A model generated the notes under the pieces. It searched no databases, was not told the DNA's origin, and saw only the letters and a list, made by a program, of their open reading frames with translations. The position numbers and the translations under genes are program-made. This document shows, piece after piece, positions 54,058-61,263 of a stretch of 64,000 nucleotides of DNA. Numbering within the stretch: position 1 is the stretch's first letter; the number at the start of each line of letters is the position of its first letter. This DNA is from Bacilli bacterium (GTDB lineage: Bacteria > Bacillota_I > Bacilli_A > RFN20 > CAG-826): positions 62,001-126,000 of the forward strand of contig JAFVUY010000012.1 of assembly GCA_017502465.1 (NCBI GenBank). The letters are read 5' to 3'.

Positions 54058-54534
54058 ATGAAAGCTATTATTAATGTGAAAAATTATGGAATTATAGAAG
54101 TGGAATTAGATCCATCTAACGCTCCTATTACTGTCAGTAACTTTGTCAAATTGGCCAATAACTGTTTTTACGATGGTCTTACTTTTCATAGAATTATTAA
54201 AGGTTTTATGATTCAAGGAGGATGTCCTATTGGAAACGGAACTGGTTCGAGTAAAGAAAATATTAAAGGTGAATTTAAGGCAAATGGTGTTAATAACACC
54301 ATATCACATAAAAGAGGAGTCATTTCTATGGCTCGAGCATATGATTTGAATAGCGGAAGCTGCCAATTTTTTATCTGCCACAAAGATTCAGAATTTTTAG
54401 ATGGCCAATACGCAGCGTTTGGTCATGTAACAAATGGGATTGAAGTCGTGGATGCTATTGCGAAAGTTAGAACAACACCAAACGATAGGCCTTACGTTCC
54501 TGTAGTAATACAAAGTATTAGAATTGAGAATTAA
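54058..54534 (+). CDS. Peptidyl-prolyl cis-trans isomerase, cyclophilin type
   Basis: Accelerates proline isomerisation during protein folding. The 158 residues match small bacterial cyclophilins: FYDGLTFHRIIKGFMIQGG with the catalytic Arg in FHRI, then GVISMARAYDLNSGSCQFFIC, and FLDGQYAAFGHV. No signal peptide is present, so it is cytoplasmic. The ATG at 54058 is 7 nt after GTGGAGG; an in-frame GTG at 54046 is part of that Shine-Dalgarno region and is rejected. It ends 2 nt before nfo. Confidence 0.93.
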   Translation: MKAIINVKNYGIIEVELDPSNAPITVSNFVKLANNCFYDGLTFHRIIKGFMIQGGCPIGNGTGSSKENIKGEFKANGVNNTISHKRGVISMARAYDLNSGSCQFFICHKDSEFLDGQYAAFGHVTNGIEVVDAIAKVRTTPNDRPYVPVVIQSIRIEN

Positions 54535-54536
54535 TT

Positions 54537-55421
54537 ATGAATAAGAATATTTTATTAGGCTGTCACGTTGGAATGGGCAGTCCAAATTATTTTTTAGGAA
54601 GCGTTAAAGAAGCAATAAGTTACGGCGCCAACACTTTTATGTTCTATACAGGCGCACCACAAAACAGTTTTAGGAAACCTATTAATGAGTTATTAATTGA
54701 AGAAGGTAAAGAGTTGCTTGTCAAAGCAGGAATTGATGTTACAAAGCTCATTGTGCACGCTCCTTATATCATCAACCCAGCAAACAAAAATAGACCTGAT
54801 TTATACCATAATTCTAAAGAATTTATCATTTCAGAATTAAGAAGAACATATGCGTTCGGTGCAAAAATATTAGTTTTACATCCAGGAGCACACGTTGGAT
54901 ATGGCAGCGAAGAAGCAATCCAATCATTAGCAGAAGCTCTTGATTATATATTCGAAAACGATGGGACTGATGTAAAAATCGCAATCGAAACAATGGCAGG
55001 AAAAGGCACAGAAATAGGTATTTCCTTTGAAGAAATATCTAAAATTATATCTAAATCTAGATATAAAAATAGATTAGGTGTTTGCTTAGATACTTGCCAT
55101 ATAAATGATGCTGGATATAATGTTCACGATGTCGACTCCGTTTTAGAAACTTTTGATAAAGTTATTGGGTTAGACAAATTATTGGTTTGTCATTTGAACG
55201 ATAGTAAAAATCCTGTGGGAGCCCATAAGGATAGACATGAAAATATTGGTTATGGAGAAATTGGTTTTGAAACCATTTCTAAATATGTTCATCATCCTTT
55301 GCTTATTAATATTCCAAAAATATTAGAAACACCATATATTGATGGAAAGGCGCCGTATAAAAAAGAAATAGAAATGCTACTTTCTAATAAACTCATCGAT
55401 AATTGGAAAGAAAATTTCTAA
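54537..55421 (+). CDS. nfo: Endonuclease IV (AP endonuclease)
   Basis: Cleaves DNA 5' of abasic sites in base-excision repair, using a trinuclear zinc centre. The 294 residues carry the family signatures VHAPYIINPAN, VLHPGAHVGYG, IETMAGKGTEIG, VCLDTCHINDAGYN and HLNDSKNPVGAHKDRHENIG, which together supply the zinc-binding His, Glu and Asp. It is co-transcribed with the cyclophilin. Its stop overlaps the stop of ispG on the other strand by 4 nt. Confidence 0.96.
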   Translation: MNKNILLGCHVGMGSPNYFLGSVKEAISYGANTFMFYTGAPQNSFRKPINELLIEEGKELLVKAGIDVTKLIVHAPYIINPANKNRPDLYHNSKEFIISELRRTYAFGAKILVLHPGAHVGYGSEEAIQSLAEALDYIFENDGTDVKIAIETMAGKGTEIGISFEEISKIISKSRYKNRLGVCLDTCHINDAGYNVHDVDSVLETFDKVIGLDKLLVCHLNDSKNPVGAHKDRHENIGYGEIGFETISKYVHHPLLINIPKILETPYIDGKAPYKKEIEMLLSNKLIDNWKENF

Positions 55422-56467
55422 ATCTTATTTATTTCATCTATCAAAGTCTCGTAGATTTCATCTTCTGAGACTTTTTTAATTATTTTATCTTTTTTAAAGA
55501 TAACAAATTGGTGGTCTCCACCAGCAACGCCAATATCAGCGGTTTTTGCTTCGCCAGGTCCATTAACTACACAACCCATGACAGCAACTTTGACTGGTTT
55601 ATTTATATATTCAAGGTATTTCATTATTTTTTTGGATAGCTTTATCACGTCAACTTTGGTTCTTCCGCAAGTCGGGCAAGATATTAAAGTTGGATAATTT
55701 GGATAAAGATCTAAATCATGAAGCAAACGCTTAGCAGCGATAATTTCATCTTCTGGTTTTCCAGATATAGAAATTCTAATCGTGTCGCCTATACCTTCTA
55801 AAAGCAAAGGAGACAAACCAGCAGAACTTCTAATTAAAGATAAATCTTTAAATCCTGCCTCAGTTATACCTAAATGTAATGGATAAGGAAAAATTTTAGA
55901 AGCCATTCTATTTGCTTCTATAGTTTCTAAAATAGAGGAACCTTTAATCGATATGACAATATCGTAGAACCCAAATTCTTCAAAAATCTTAACGTGTTTA
56001 GAGACGGAATTAACTAAATCCATCGCAGTATGTTCGATTGAATTGTTAATTTCTTTATCTAAAGATCCAGAATTCACACCTATACGAATAGGTATTTTTT
56101 TCTGTTTGGCTAAATCTATTATTTTATTAATTTTATCTATGCTTCCGATATTGCCGGGGTTAATTCTAATTTTGTCCGCGCCATTTTCAATGGCTAGCAA
56201 AGCTAGCTTGTAATCAAAATGAATGTCAGCGACTAAAGGAATTGATATTTTTTCTTTAATTTGCCTAATAGCCAAAGCGTCTGATTCATCTAAAACAGAA
56301 ACTCTCATAATATCCGCGCCCAGTTTAGCGCAGTTATTGATTTGCTTAACAACCTTATTAACTTCTGAGGTTTTGATATTACACATAGATTGAATCGAAA
56401 CTTCATTCTTTCCACCAATAACTTTATTGCCAACAACAATCTTTTTTGTATTTAAACGAGATTTCAT
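55418..56467 (-). CDS. ispG: 4-hydroxy-3-methylbut-2-en-1-yl diphosphate synthase
   Basis: Iron-sulfur enzyme of the MEP pathway that converts MEcPP to HMBPP, the substrate of IspH. The 349 residues have the TIM-barrel start (VSIQSMCNIKT), RINPGNIG and the cluster-binding C-terminal domain with cysteines in LISCPTCGRT and MGCVVNGPGEAKTADIGVAGG. It is a single minus-strand gene like ispH. The ATG is 7 nt after TATAAT, with no Shine-Dalgarno. Confidence 0.95.
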   Translation of the reverse strand: MKSRLNTKKIVVGNKVIGGKNEVSIQSMCNIKTSEVNKVVKQINNCAKLGADIMRVSVLDESDALAIRQIKEKISIPLVADIHFDYKLALLAIENGADKIRINPGNIGSIDKINKIIDLAKQKKIPIRIGVNSGSLDKEINNSIEHTAMDLVNSVSKHVKIFEEFGFYDIVISIKGSSILETIEANRMASKIFPYPLHLGITEAGFKDLSLIRSSAGLSPLLLEGIGDTIRISISGKPEDEIIAAKRLLHDLDLYPNYPTLISCPTCGRTKVDVIKLSKKIMKYLEYINKPVKVAVMGCVVNGPGEAKTADIGVAGGDHQFVIFKKDKIIKKVSEDEIYETLIDEINKI

Positions 56468-56474
56468 ATAATGA

Positions 56475-56480
56475 ATTATA
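56475..56480 (-). promoter_or_regulatory. -10 hexamer of ispG, leaderless
   Basis: On the minus strand perfect TATAAT is followed by TCATTAT and then the ATG, a 7-nt gap. No good -35. Confidence 0.45.
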
Positions 56481-56571
56481 GCAACTAAAAAGGAATAATC
56501 GTATAAAAATTATTCTTTGCATATTGAATTATCTATGATAATATACTAATTGCACTAAGGAGAGCATTAAT

Positions 56572-56736
56572 ATGGCAAAAGAAGATAGAGTTACAATTAT
56601 TCTAAAATGCACTGAATGTGGTGAAGAAACATACATTACTTCAAAAAACAAAAGAAAACACCCAGATCGTTTAGAACAAAAGAAATATTGTCCACGTTGT
56701 AAAAAAGCCACAATTCATCGTGAAAAGAAAAAATAG
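56572..56736 (+). CDS. rpmG: 50S ribosomal protein L33
   Basis: Small large-subunit protein at the E site region. The 54 residues ([19 protein letters not shown] ... HRVEKKK-like tail) keep the four zinc-binding cysteines: Cys13 and Cys16 (KCTEC), then CPRC near 40-43. This is the zinc-containing (C+) form. AAGGAGAG precedes the ATG. It is followed by a terminator that uses the stop codon in its stem. Confidence 0.95.
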   Translation: MAKEDRVTIILKCTECGEETYITSKNKRKHPDRLEQKKYCPRCKKATIHREKKK

Positions 56737-56757
56737 GTTTCGACCTATTTTTCTTTT
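56731..56757 (+). terminator. Terminator after rpmG
   Basis: AAATAGGT pairs with ACCTATTT across a TTCG tetraloop, followed by T-rich sequence. The TAG stop of rpmG is within the left arm. Confidence 0.83.
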
Positions 56758-56766
56758 AGAAAAATT

Positions 56767-57399
56767 ATGATTAAAGTTATTCCATTTATTTACGAAGACT
56801 ATGATGACCTATGTGCTAACACATATGTTTTAATTGATGATTTGAAACAATGCGTAGTCATTGACCCTTCAAAAGATAATGAAAACTTAGTTAATTACTT
56901 AAAAAGAAATGAATTAGAACTAAAAGGAATACTTTTAACTCATGGTCATATCGATCATTTTAAAGGTATCCAAAGATTATTGAATTTCAAAAAAGTAGAA
57001 GTTTTTATTTCTTTTGATGAAGAAGAGGTCATCAAAAATCCTTATAACAACGGTTCTATGTATATAAATGGCGAATCTTATTCGTTTTCAGGGCCATTTA
57101 GCTATCTTAAGAACAAAGATGTAATAAACATCATTAATTGCGAAATTGTCGCTTTAGCGACACCTTATCACACGATTGGGTCTATGTCTTACTATATCAA
57201 AGATATCTCTTGTGTCTTTACAGGTGATTCGCTATTCAAAAATTCAATTGGACGAACAGATTTCCCCACAGGAAACAAAAAACAATTATTGCCAACTTTA
57301 GAAAGACTACTTTCTTTGCCGGGAGATACAAAAGTCTATCCAGGTCATGGCAAAAACACACTTATTAAAAACGAGATCAATATAATTAAGTTTATTTAA
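56767..57399 (+). CDS. MBL-fold metallo-hydrolase, glyoxalase II-like
   Basis: A 210-residue metallo-beta-lactamase fold with LLTHGHIDHFKGI (the HxHxDH motif, near residue 60), TPYHTIGSMSYYI (third His), FTGDSLFKNSIGRTDFPTG and VYPGHGKNT. The GDSLF...GRxD pattern matches the YqgX/glyoxalase II-like group of Firmicutes, which hydrolyse thioesters, but the real substrate is unknown. The ATG follows the rpmG terminator closely, so some expression may be by read-through. It ends 52 nt before efp. Confidence 0.87.
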   Translation: MIKVIPFIYEDYDDLCANTYVLIDDLKQCVVIDPSKDNENLVNYLKRNELELKGILLTHGHIDHFKGIQRLLNFKKVEVFISFDEEEVIKNPYNNGSMYINGESYSFSGPFSYLKNKDVINIINCEIVALATPYHTIGSMSYYIKDISCVFTGDSLFKNSIGRTDFPTGNKKQLLPTLERLLSLPGDTKVYPGHGKNTLIKNEINIIKFI

Positions 57400-57408
57400 A
57401 TTTAATTA

Positions 57409-57425
57409 TTTGATATAATATCAAA
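57409..57425 (+). promoter_or_regulatory. Palindromic extended -10 of the efp promoter
   Basis: TTTGATAT and ATATCAAA arms around one A form a perfect inverted repeat that contains the extended -10 TGATATAAT (57411-57419). A dimeric protein could bind here. Confidence 0.45.
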
Positions 57426-57451
57426 GGAAAAAATAGAAAGGAAATTATTTT

Positions 57452-58015
57452 ATGGTTAACGTTACAGAATTAAGACCAGGCAATTATTTCACAGAAGAAG
57501 GAAACATTTATCAAGTTTTAGACATTTTATTAAATAAAACTGCGATGAGAAAAATGGTTGCTAAAGTCAAAGTCAAAAACTTAAGAACAGGCGCTGTTAC
57601 AGAAATGTCCAGAAACAGTGGCTACGCAATTGAAACAATTCGCTTAGAGAAAAAACAAATGCAATATCTCTATGACACAGGTGACGATTTAGTCTTTATG
57701 GATCAAGAAACATATGAACAAATCGAAATCTCCAAAGAAAGATTACAAAGAGAAATGCAATTCTTAAAAGGTGATGAAATCGTTGAAATTACATCCTACG
57801 AGGATGAAATCCTCGGTGTTAACTTACCAGCTAAAGTTGCACTTCAAATCGTTGAATGTGAACCAGCTGTTCGTGGTGACACAGTTAACAAAGCAATGAA
57901 AGAAGCTTTATTAGAAACAGGAATTAGAGTTAGAGTTCCATTATTCATCGAATCAGGCGAAGTTATCTTAGTTAGAACTGACACAGATACACCTGAATAC
58001 GACGGTAGAGCATAA
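57452..58015 (+). CDS. efp: Elongation factor P
   Basis: Relieves ribosome stalling at polyproline. The 187 residues show the three beta-barrel domains; domain I includes VTELRPGNYFTEEGNIYQVLDILLNKTAMRKMVAKVKVKNLRTG, where the position of the modifiable residue in the loop (LLNKTAMRK) is a Lys/Thr region; no EpmA-type gene is seen in the window. Domain III ends VRVPLFIESGEVILVRTDTDTPEYDGRA. AGAAAGGAAA is the ribosome-binding site. Confidence 0.96.
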   Translation: MVNVTELRPGNYFTEEGNIYQVLDILLNKTAMRKMVAKVKVKNLRTGAVTEMSRNSGYAIETIRLEKKQMQYLYDTGDDLVFMDQETYEQIEISKERLQREMQFLKGDEIVEITSYEDEILGVNLPAKVALQIVECEPAVRGDTVNKAMKEALLETGIRVRVPLFIESGEVILVRTDTDTPEYDGRA

Positions 58016-58034
58016 TTACGAAGGTAATTAGGTT

Positions 58035-58259
58035 ATGACAGAAATTAGTACAGTAGCCTTTGTATTCATCATTATCGGATGTATACTTGCAGGATTAATT
58101 GCTGGTTTCTTCTTAAGTAGATGGTACTTCAAAAGAGAATTAGCAAAGAACCCACCAATTAACGAAAAAATGATTAGAGCGATGTTTAAACAAATGGGTA
58201 GAACACCAAGTGAAAAACAAGTTCGCGAAATCATGAGAAATGTTAATTCACAAAAATAA
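58035..58259 (+). CDS. YneF family membrane protein (UPF0154)
   Basis: A 74-residue protein with an N-terminal transmembrane helix (AFVFIIIGCILAGLIAGFFLSRWYF) and a basic C-terminus (INEKMIRAMFKQMGRTPSEKQVREIMRNV), the UPF0154 signature. Its function is unknown. It lies 19 nt after efp with a weak Shine-Dalgarno (AAGG) before ATG. A terminator with a long loop follows at 58273. Confidence 0.86.
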   Translation: MTEISTVAFVFIIIGCILAGLIAGFFLSRWYFKRELAKNPPINEKMIRAMFKQMGRTPSEKQVREIMRNVNSQK

Positions 58260-58272
58260 TTAATTATAAAAT

Positions 58273-58316
58273 ATACATCGAAAATTCGTCTTGAATCAGT
58301 AGATGTATTTTTATTT
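58273..58316 (+). terminator. Terminator after the YneF-type gene
   Basis: ATACATC (58273-58279) pairs with GATGTAT (58302-58308) across a 22-nt loop, then a T-rich tract. The long loop makes it weaker than others. Confidence 0.55.
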
Positions 58317-58385
58317 TCTTTTTTTGCTTAAATATCGTATTTTTTAAGAGTTTATCGTTTGTTTTATTATTATATAATAAAAATA

Positions 58386-58418
58386 AAACCCACATTAGTA
58401 TAAATAATGCGGGTTTTT
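58386..58418. terminator. Bidirectional terminator upstream of the plsY 3' end
   Basis: AACCC-CATTA pairs with TAATG-GGGTT with one A-C mismatch, and there are A-rich and T-rich flanks on the two sides. It can end plsY transcripts on the minus strand and any read-through from the plus strand. Confidence 0.7.
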
Positions 58419-58452
58419 AAATACTAAAAAACTACTAAATAAATACTATTGA

Positions 58453-59211
58453 TTATTTCATCCAGGTAATCTTTCTTTCGTTACCTGCTTTGAGTCTTTT
58501 GATGTTTTCATGGTGCCTAATAATTACTAAGATTCCCATGATTGTAACAACTATCGCGGCAACATAATTGATGTTTAATGTTAGACCGTAAGATGGTAAC
58601 CATTCTATTCCTTTTACGACACCTGTTAAATTTAAAATTGACCAAATCCAGAAGCAAATTGGAATAATAACTGCTTCGCAAATAGATGCAAGAGAAACAT
58701 ATTTTTTAGCTTTTAAGAATAACAAGTAGGAAAGTCCTGGCAAAAAACCAACCAACCAAGAAGTTCCGCAAGCAATTCCCATAAAGCTAGAAACACCTTT
58801 GCCTCCTTTAAAGGATGCAAACACTGGCCAGCAATGACCAACAATCGTTCCTAAAGGCGCTAACCAATAAACTGGCCATTGAATTATGTATTCTTTATTA
58901 GAACCATTGTAGAAATTTGTGATTGTTGCGATTAATGGTTTCGAACCAAATGGAACAAAAGTTAAAATAGCCCAACAAATCCAAATTGGTGCGATAGTTT
59001 TAATCATATCCAAAATGATTACGATAAATCCGACCTTTTTGCCCCAAAGTCTTCCAGAGTTAGTTCCACCAGCATTTTTAGAACCATAATCCCTTGGATC
59101 TTGATGGAAGAAAACCTTTCCAATTACGATAGAAGCTGGTATAGAACCAAAAATATACCCTAAAAATAAACAGCAAATAGCAGCGATTATATTATATAAA
59201 ATAATATCCAT
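58453..59211 (-). CDS. plsY: Glycerol-3-phosphate acyltransferase
   Basis: Membrane enzyme that transfers an acyl group from acyl-phosphate to glycerol-3-phosphate, the first phospholipid acylation. The 252 residues include about six membrane segments and the family motifs GSIPASIVIGKVF, DPRDYGSKNAGGTNSGR, KGGKGVSSFMG near residue 135 and GILVIIRHHENIKRLKAGNERK at the end. The product is used by PlsC (10979-11758). plsX is not in the window. A normal GGAGG lies before the ATG on the minus strand. Confidence 0.95.
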   Translation of the reverse strand: MDIILYNIIAAICCLFLGYIFGSIPASIVIGKVFFHQDPRDYGSKNAGGTNSGRLWGKKVGFIVIILDMIKTIAPIWICWAILTFVPFGSKPLIATITNFYNGSNKEYIIQWPVYWLAPLGTIVGHCWPVFASFKGGKGVSSFMGIACGTSWLVGFLPGLSYLLFLKAKKYVSLASICEAVIIPICFWIWSILNLTGVVKGIEWLPSYGLTLNINYVAAIVVTIMGILVIIRHHENIKRLKAGNERKITWMK

Positions 59212-59309
59212 TTTTTTGCCTCCTCAGTCACCTTAATATACTAAACAAATAACTTTATTTTTTCAAATAAAATTGTCTATAATTAACAAGAAAAGGAGAC
59301 TGATAGGTA

Positions 59310-61259
59310 ATGGATTCAAAGAAAACGAACACAACATACACTGCTGATGACATTCACGTACTACAAGGTCTCCAGGGTGTTAGAAAAAGACCTGCTATGT
59401 ATATTGGTTCAACCAATTCTGCGGGTTTACATCATTTAGTTTGGGAAATAGTCGACAACGCAGTCGACGAAGCTTTGTCAGGATACGGTGATAAAATCAC
59501 CGTAACAATTCACAAAGATGGTTCATGTTCCGTTTTAGACGAAGGTAGAGGTATTCCAGTTGGTTTAAATAAAGAAACTGGAAAATCCGCTCTTGAATTA
59601 GTTTTCACCGAACTACACGCTGGTGGCAAATTTAATTCTGCAGTCTATAAAAGTGCAGCTGGCCTTCATGGTGTCGGTGCAGCAGTAACAAATGCATTAA
59701 GTGTGTGGCTCGATGTCACGATTTATCGTGACGGTGGTATTCACCATATGCGTTTTAAAGACGGAGGAAGCGTCATAGAAAACCCTCTTGAACAAATAGG
59801 AACAACCAAAAAACACGGATCTTTTGTTAGATTTAAACCAGATCCACAAATCTTTTCCACAGTAGATTTTAAATGGGATACAATTTATAACCATTTACAA
59901 GAATCTGCATTTTTAATGAAGGGCGTTAAATTTGTTTGTGTCGATGAAAGAACAAATCAAGAAGCCGAATTTTATTATGAAAACGGATTAGAAGAATTTA
60001 TTAATAACACCAACCAAAATAAAAAAGCATTAACACCTGTAATTAATTTTGAAGAAACTGATAACGAGACTGAAATTAGTACTGAAATCGCTCTTCAATA
60101 TTGTTATGAAGATTATAACGAAACAATCTTTTCTTACGTTAATAACGTAAGAACTAAAGATGGTGGAACGCATGAAGCTGGTTTTAGAACTGGTATAACA
60201 CGCGCTATCAATGATTTTGCAGAAAACAACAAATTACTTCGTGGCAAAAAATTAGAAGGTAGTGACATTAGAGAAGGTTTGACCGCTGTTATTGCCTTAA
60301 AAATTCCCGAAGGTTTATTGCAATTTGAGGGACAAACCAAAGGTAAATTAGGAACCACAGAAGCAACATCAGTTGTGCAAAATTTAATTTACAATAAGTT
60401 CACTTACTATTTGACCGAAAACAAAGAAATCGCGATGAGCATCATCAAAAAATGTACAGATGCTCAAGCCGCTAGATTAGCTGCTAGAAAAGCAAAAGAA
60501 GAAGCTAGATCTAGCAAAAAGACAAAACAAGAAGTCATTTTAAGTGACAAATTAACACCAGCTCAAAGCAAAAACTATAAGAAAAACGAACTCTTTATTG
60601 TTGAAGGTGATTCTGCTGGTGGTTCTGCAAAAAAAGGCAGAGACAGAATTTATCAAGCAATATTACCACTACGTGGTAAACCATTAAATACCGACTCTGT
60701 AAGTTTAGATAAAATGTTACATAACGAAGAATTTGCAACAATCATTAACACAATTGGTGCGGGTTTTGGTCAATCATTTGATATCGAAGAAATCAAATAT
60801 GGAAAAATTATTATCATGACCGACGCAGACACCGATGGTGCGCACATCCAAACTTTATTGTTGACATTCTTCTATCATTACATGAGACCATTAATCACTT
60901 CAGGACATGTTTATATCGCCGTCCCACCTTTGTATCGCGTTTTCAAAGAAGCAGACCGAAAAGTAATTCAAGAATACGTTTGGGATGATCAAGGTTTAGA
61001 AGCTGCGAAGAAAAAAGTCGGCGCAGGATATAAAATTTCAAGATATAAAGGTCTTGGTGAAATGGATGCTGTCCAATTAAAAGAAACCACTATGGATCCA
61101 CGTTCAAGAATGCTTATTCAAGTTAGTATTGACGACCCATTCCTAGTCGAGAAAAGAGTAGGTATTTTAATGGGTAGAGATTCAGGAGTTAGAAGAAAAT
61201 GGGTTGAAGAAAACGTTGACTTCAACGGAGTTGATACATTCATTGAGGAGGTGAAATAA
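59310..61259 (+). CDS. parE: DNA topoisomerase IV subunit B
   Basis: ATPase subunit of topoisomerase IV, which decatenates daughter chromosomes. The 649 residues have the GHKL ATP site (IVDNAVDEALSG, DEGRGIPVGLN, AAGLHGVGAAVTNALS) and the Toprim motifs EGDSAGGSAKKGRDR and IIIMTDADTDGAHIQTLLLTFFYHYMRPL. TDADTDGAHIQ is the ParE version, where GyrB has DVDGAHIR. It is paired with parC just downstream, with AGGAGGTG inside its last codons acting as the parC ribosome-binding site. AAGGAGA precedes the parE start. Confidence 0.93.
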   Translation: MDSKKTNTTYTADDIHVLQGLQGVRKRPAMYIGSTNSAGLHHLVWEIVDNAVDEALSGYGDKITVTIHKDGSCSVLDEGRGIPVGLNKETGKSALELVFTELHAGGKFNSAVYKSAAGLHGVGAAVTNALSVWLDVTIYRDGGIHHMRFKDGGSVIENPLEQIGTTKKHGSFVRFKPDPQIFSTVDFKWDTIYNHLQESAFLMKGVKFVCVDERTNQEAEFYYENGLEEFINNTNQNKKALTPVINFEETDNETEISTEIALQYCYEDYNETIFSYVNNVRTKDGGTHEAGFRTGITRAINDFAENNKLLRGKKLEGSDIREGLTAVIALKIPEGLLQFEGQTKGKLGTTEATSVVQNLIYNKFTYYLTENKEIAMSIIKKCTDAQAARLAARKAKEEARSSKKTKQEVILSDKLTPAQSKNYKKNELFIVEGDSAGGSAKKGRDRIYQAILPLRGKPLNTDSVSLDKMLHNEEFATIINTIGAGFGQSFDIEEIKYGKIIIMTDADTDGAHIQTLLLTFFYHYMRPLITSGHVYIAVPPLYRVFKEADRKVIQEYVWDDQGLEAAKKKVGAGYKISRYKGLGEMDAVQLKETTMDPRSRMLIQVSIDDPFLVEKRVGILMGRDSGVRRKWVEENVDFNGVDTFIEEVK

Positions 61260-61263
61260 TAAT

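Noticed and set aside
58321-58420. A small RNA gene made from TATAAT near 58373 to the terminator at 58386
   Set aside because: The transcript would be too short to hold more than the terminator, no -35 fits, and the region is simply AT-rich.
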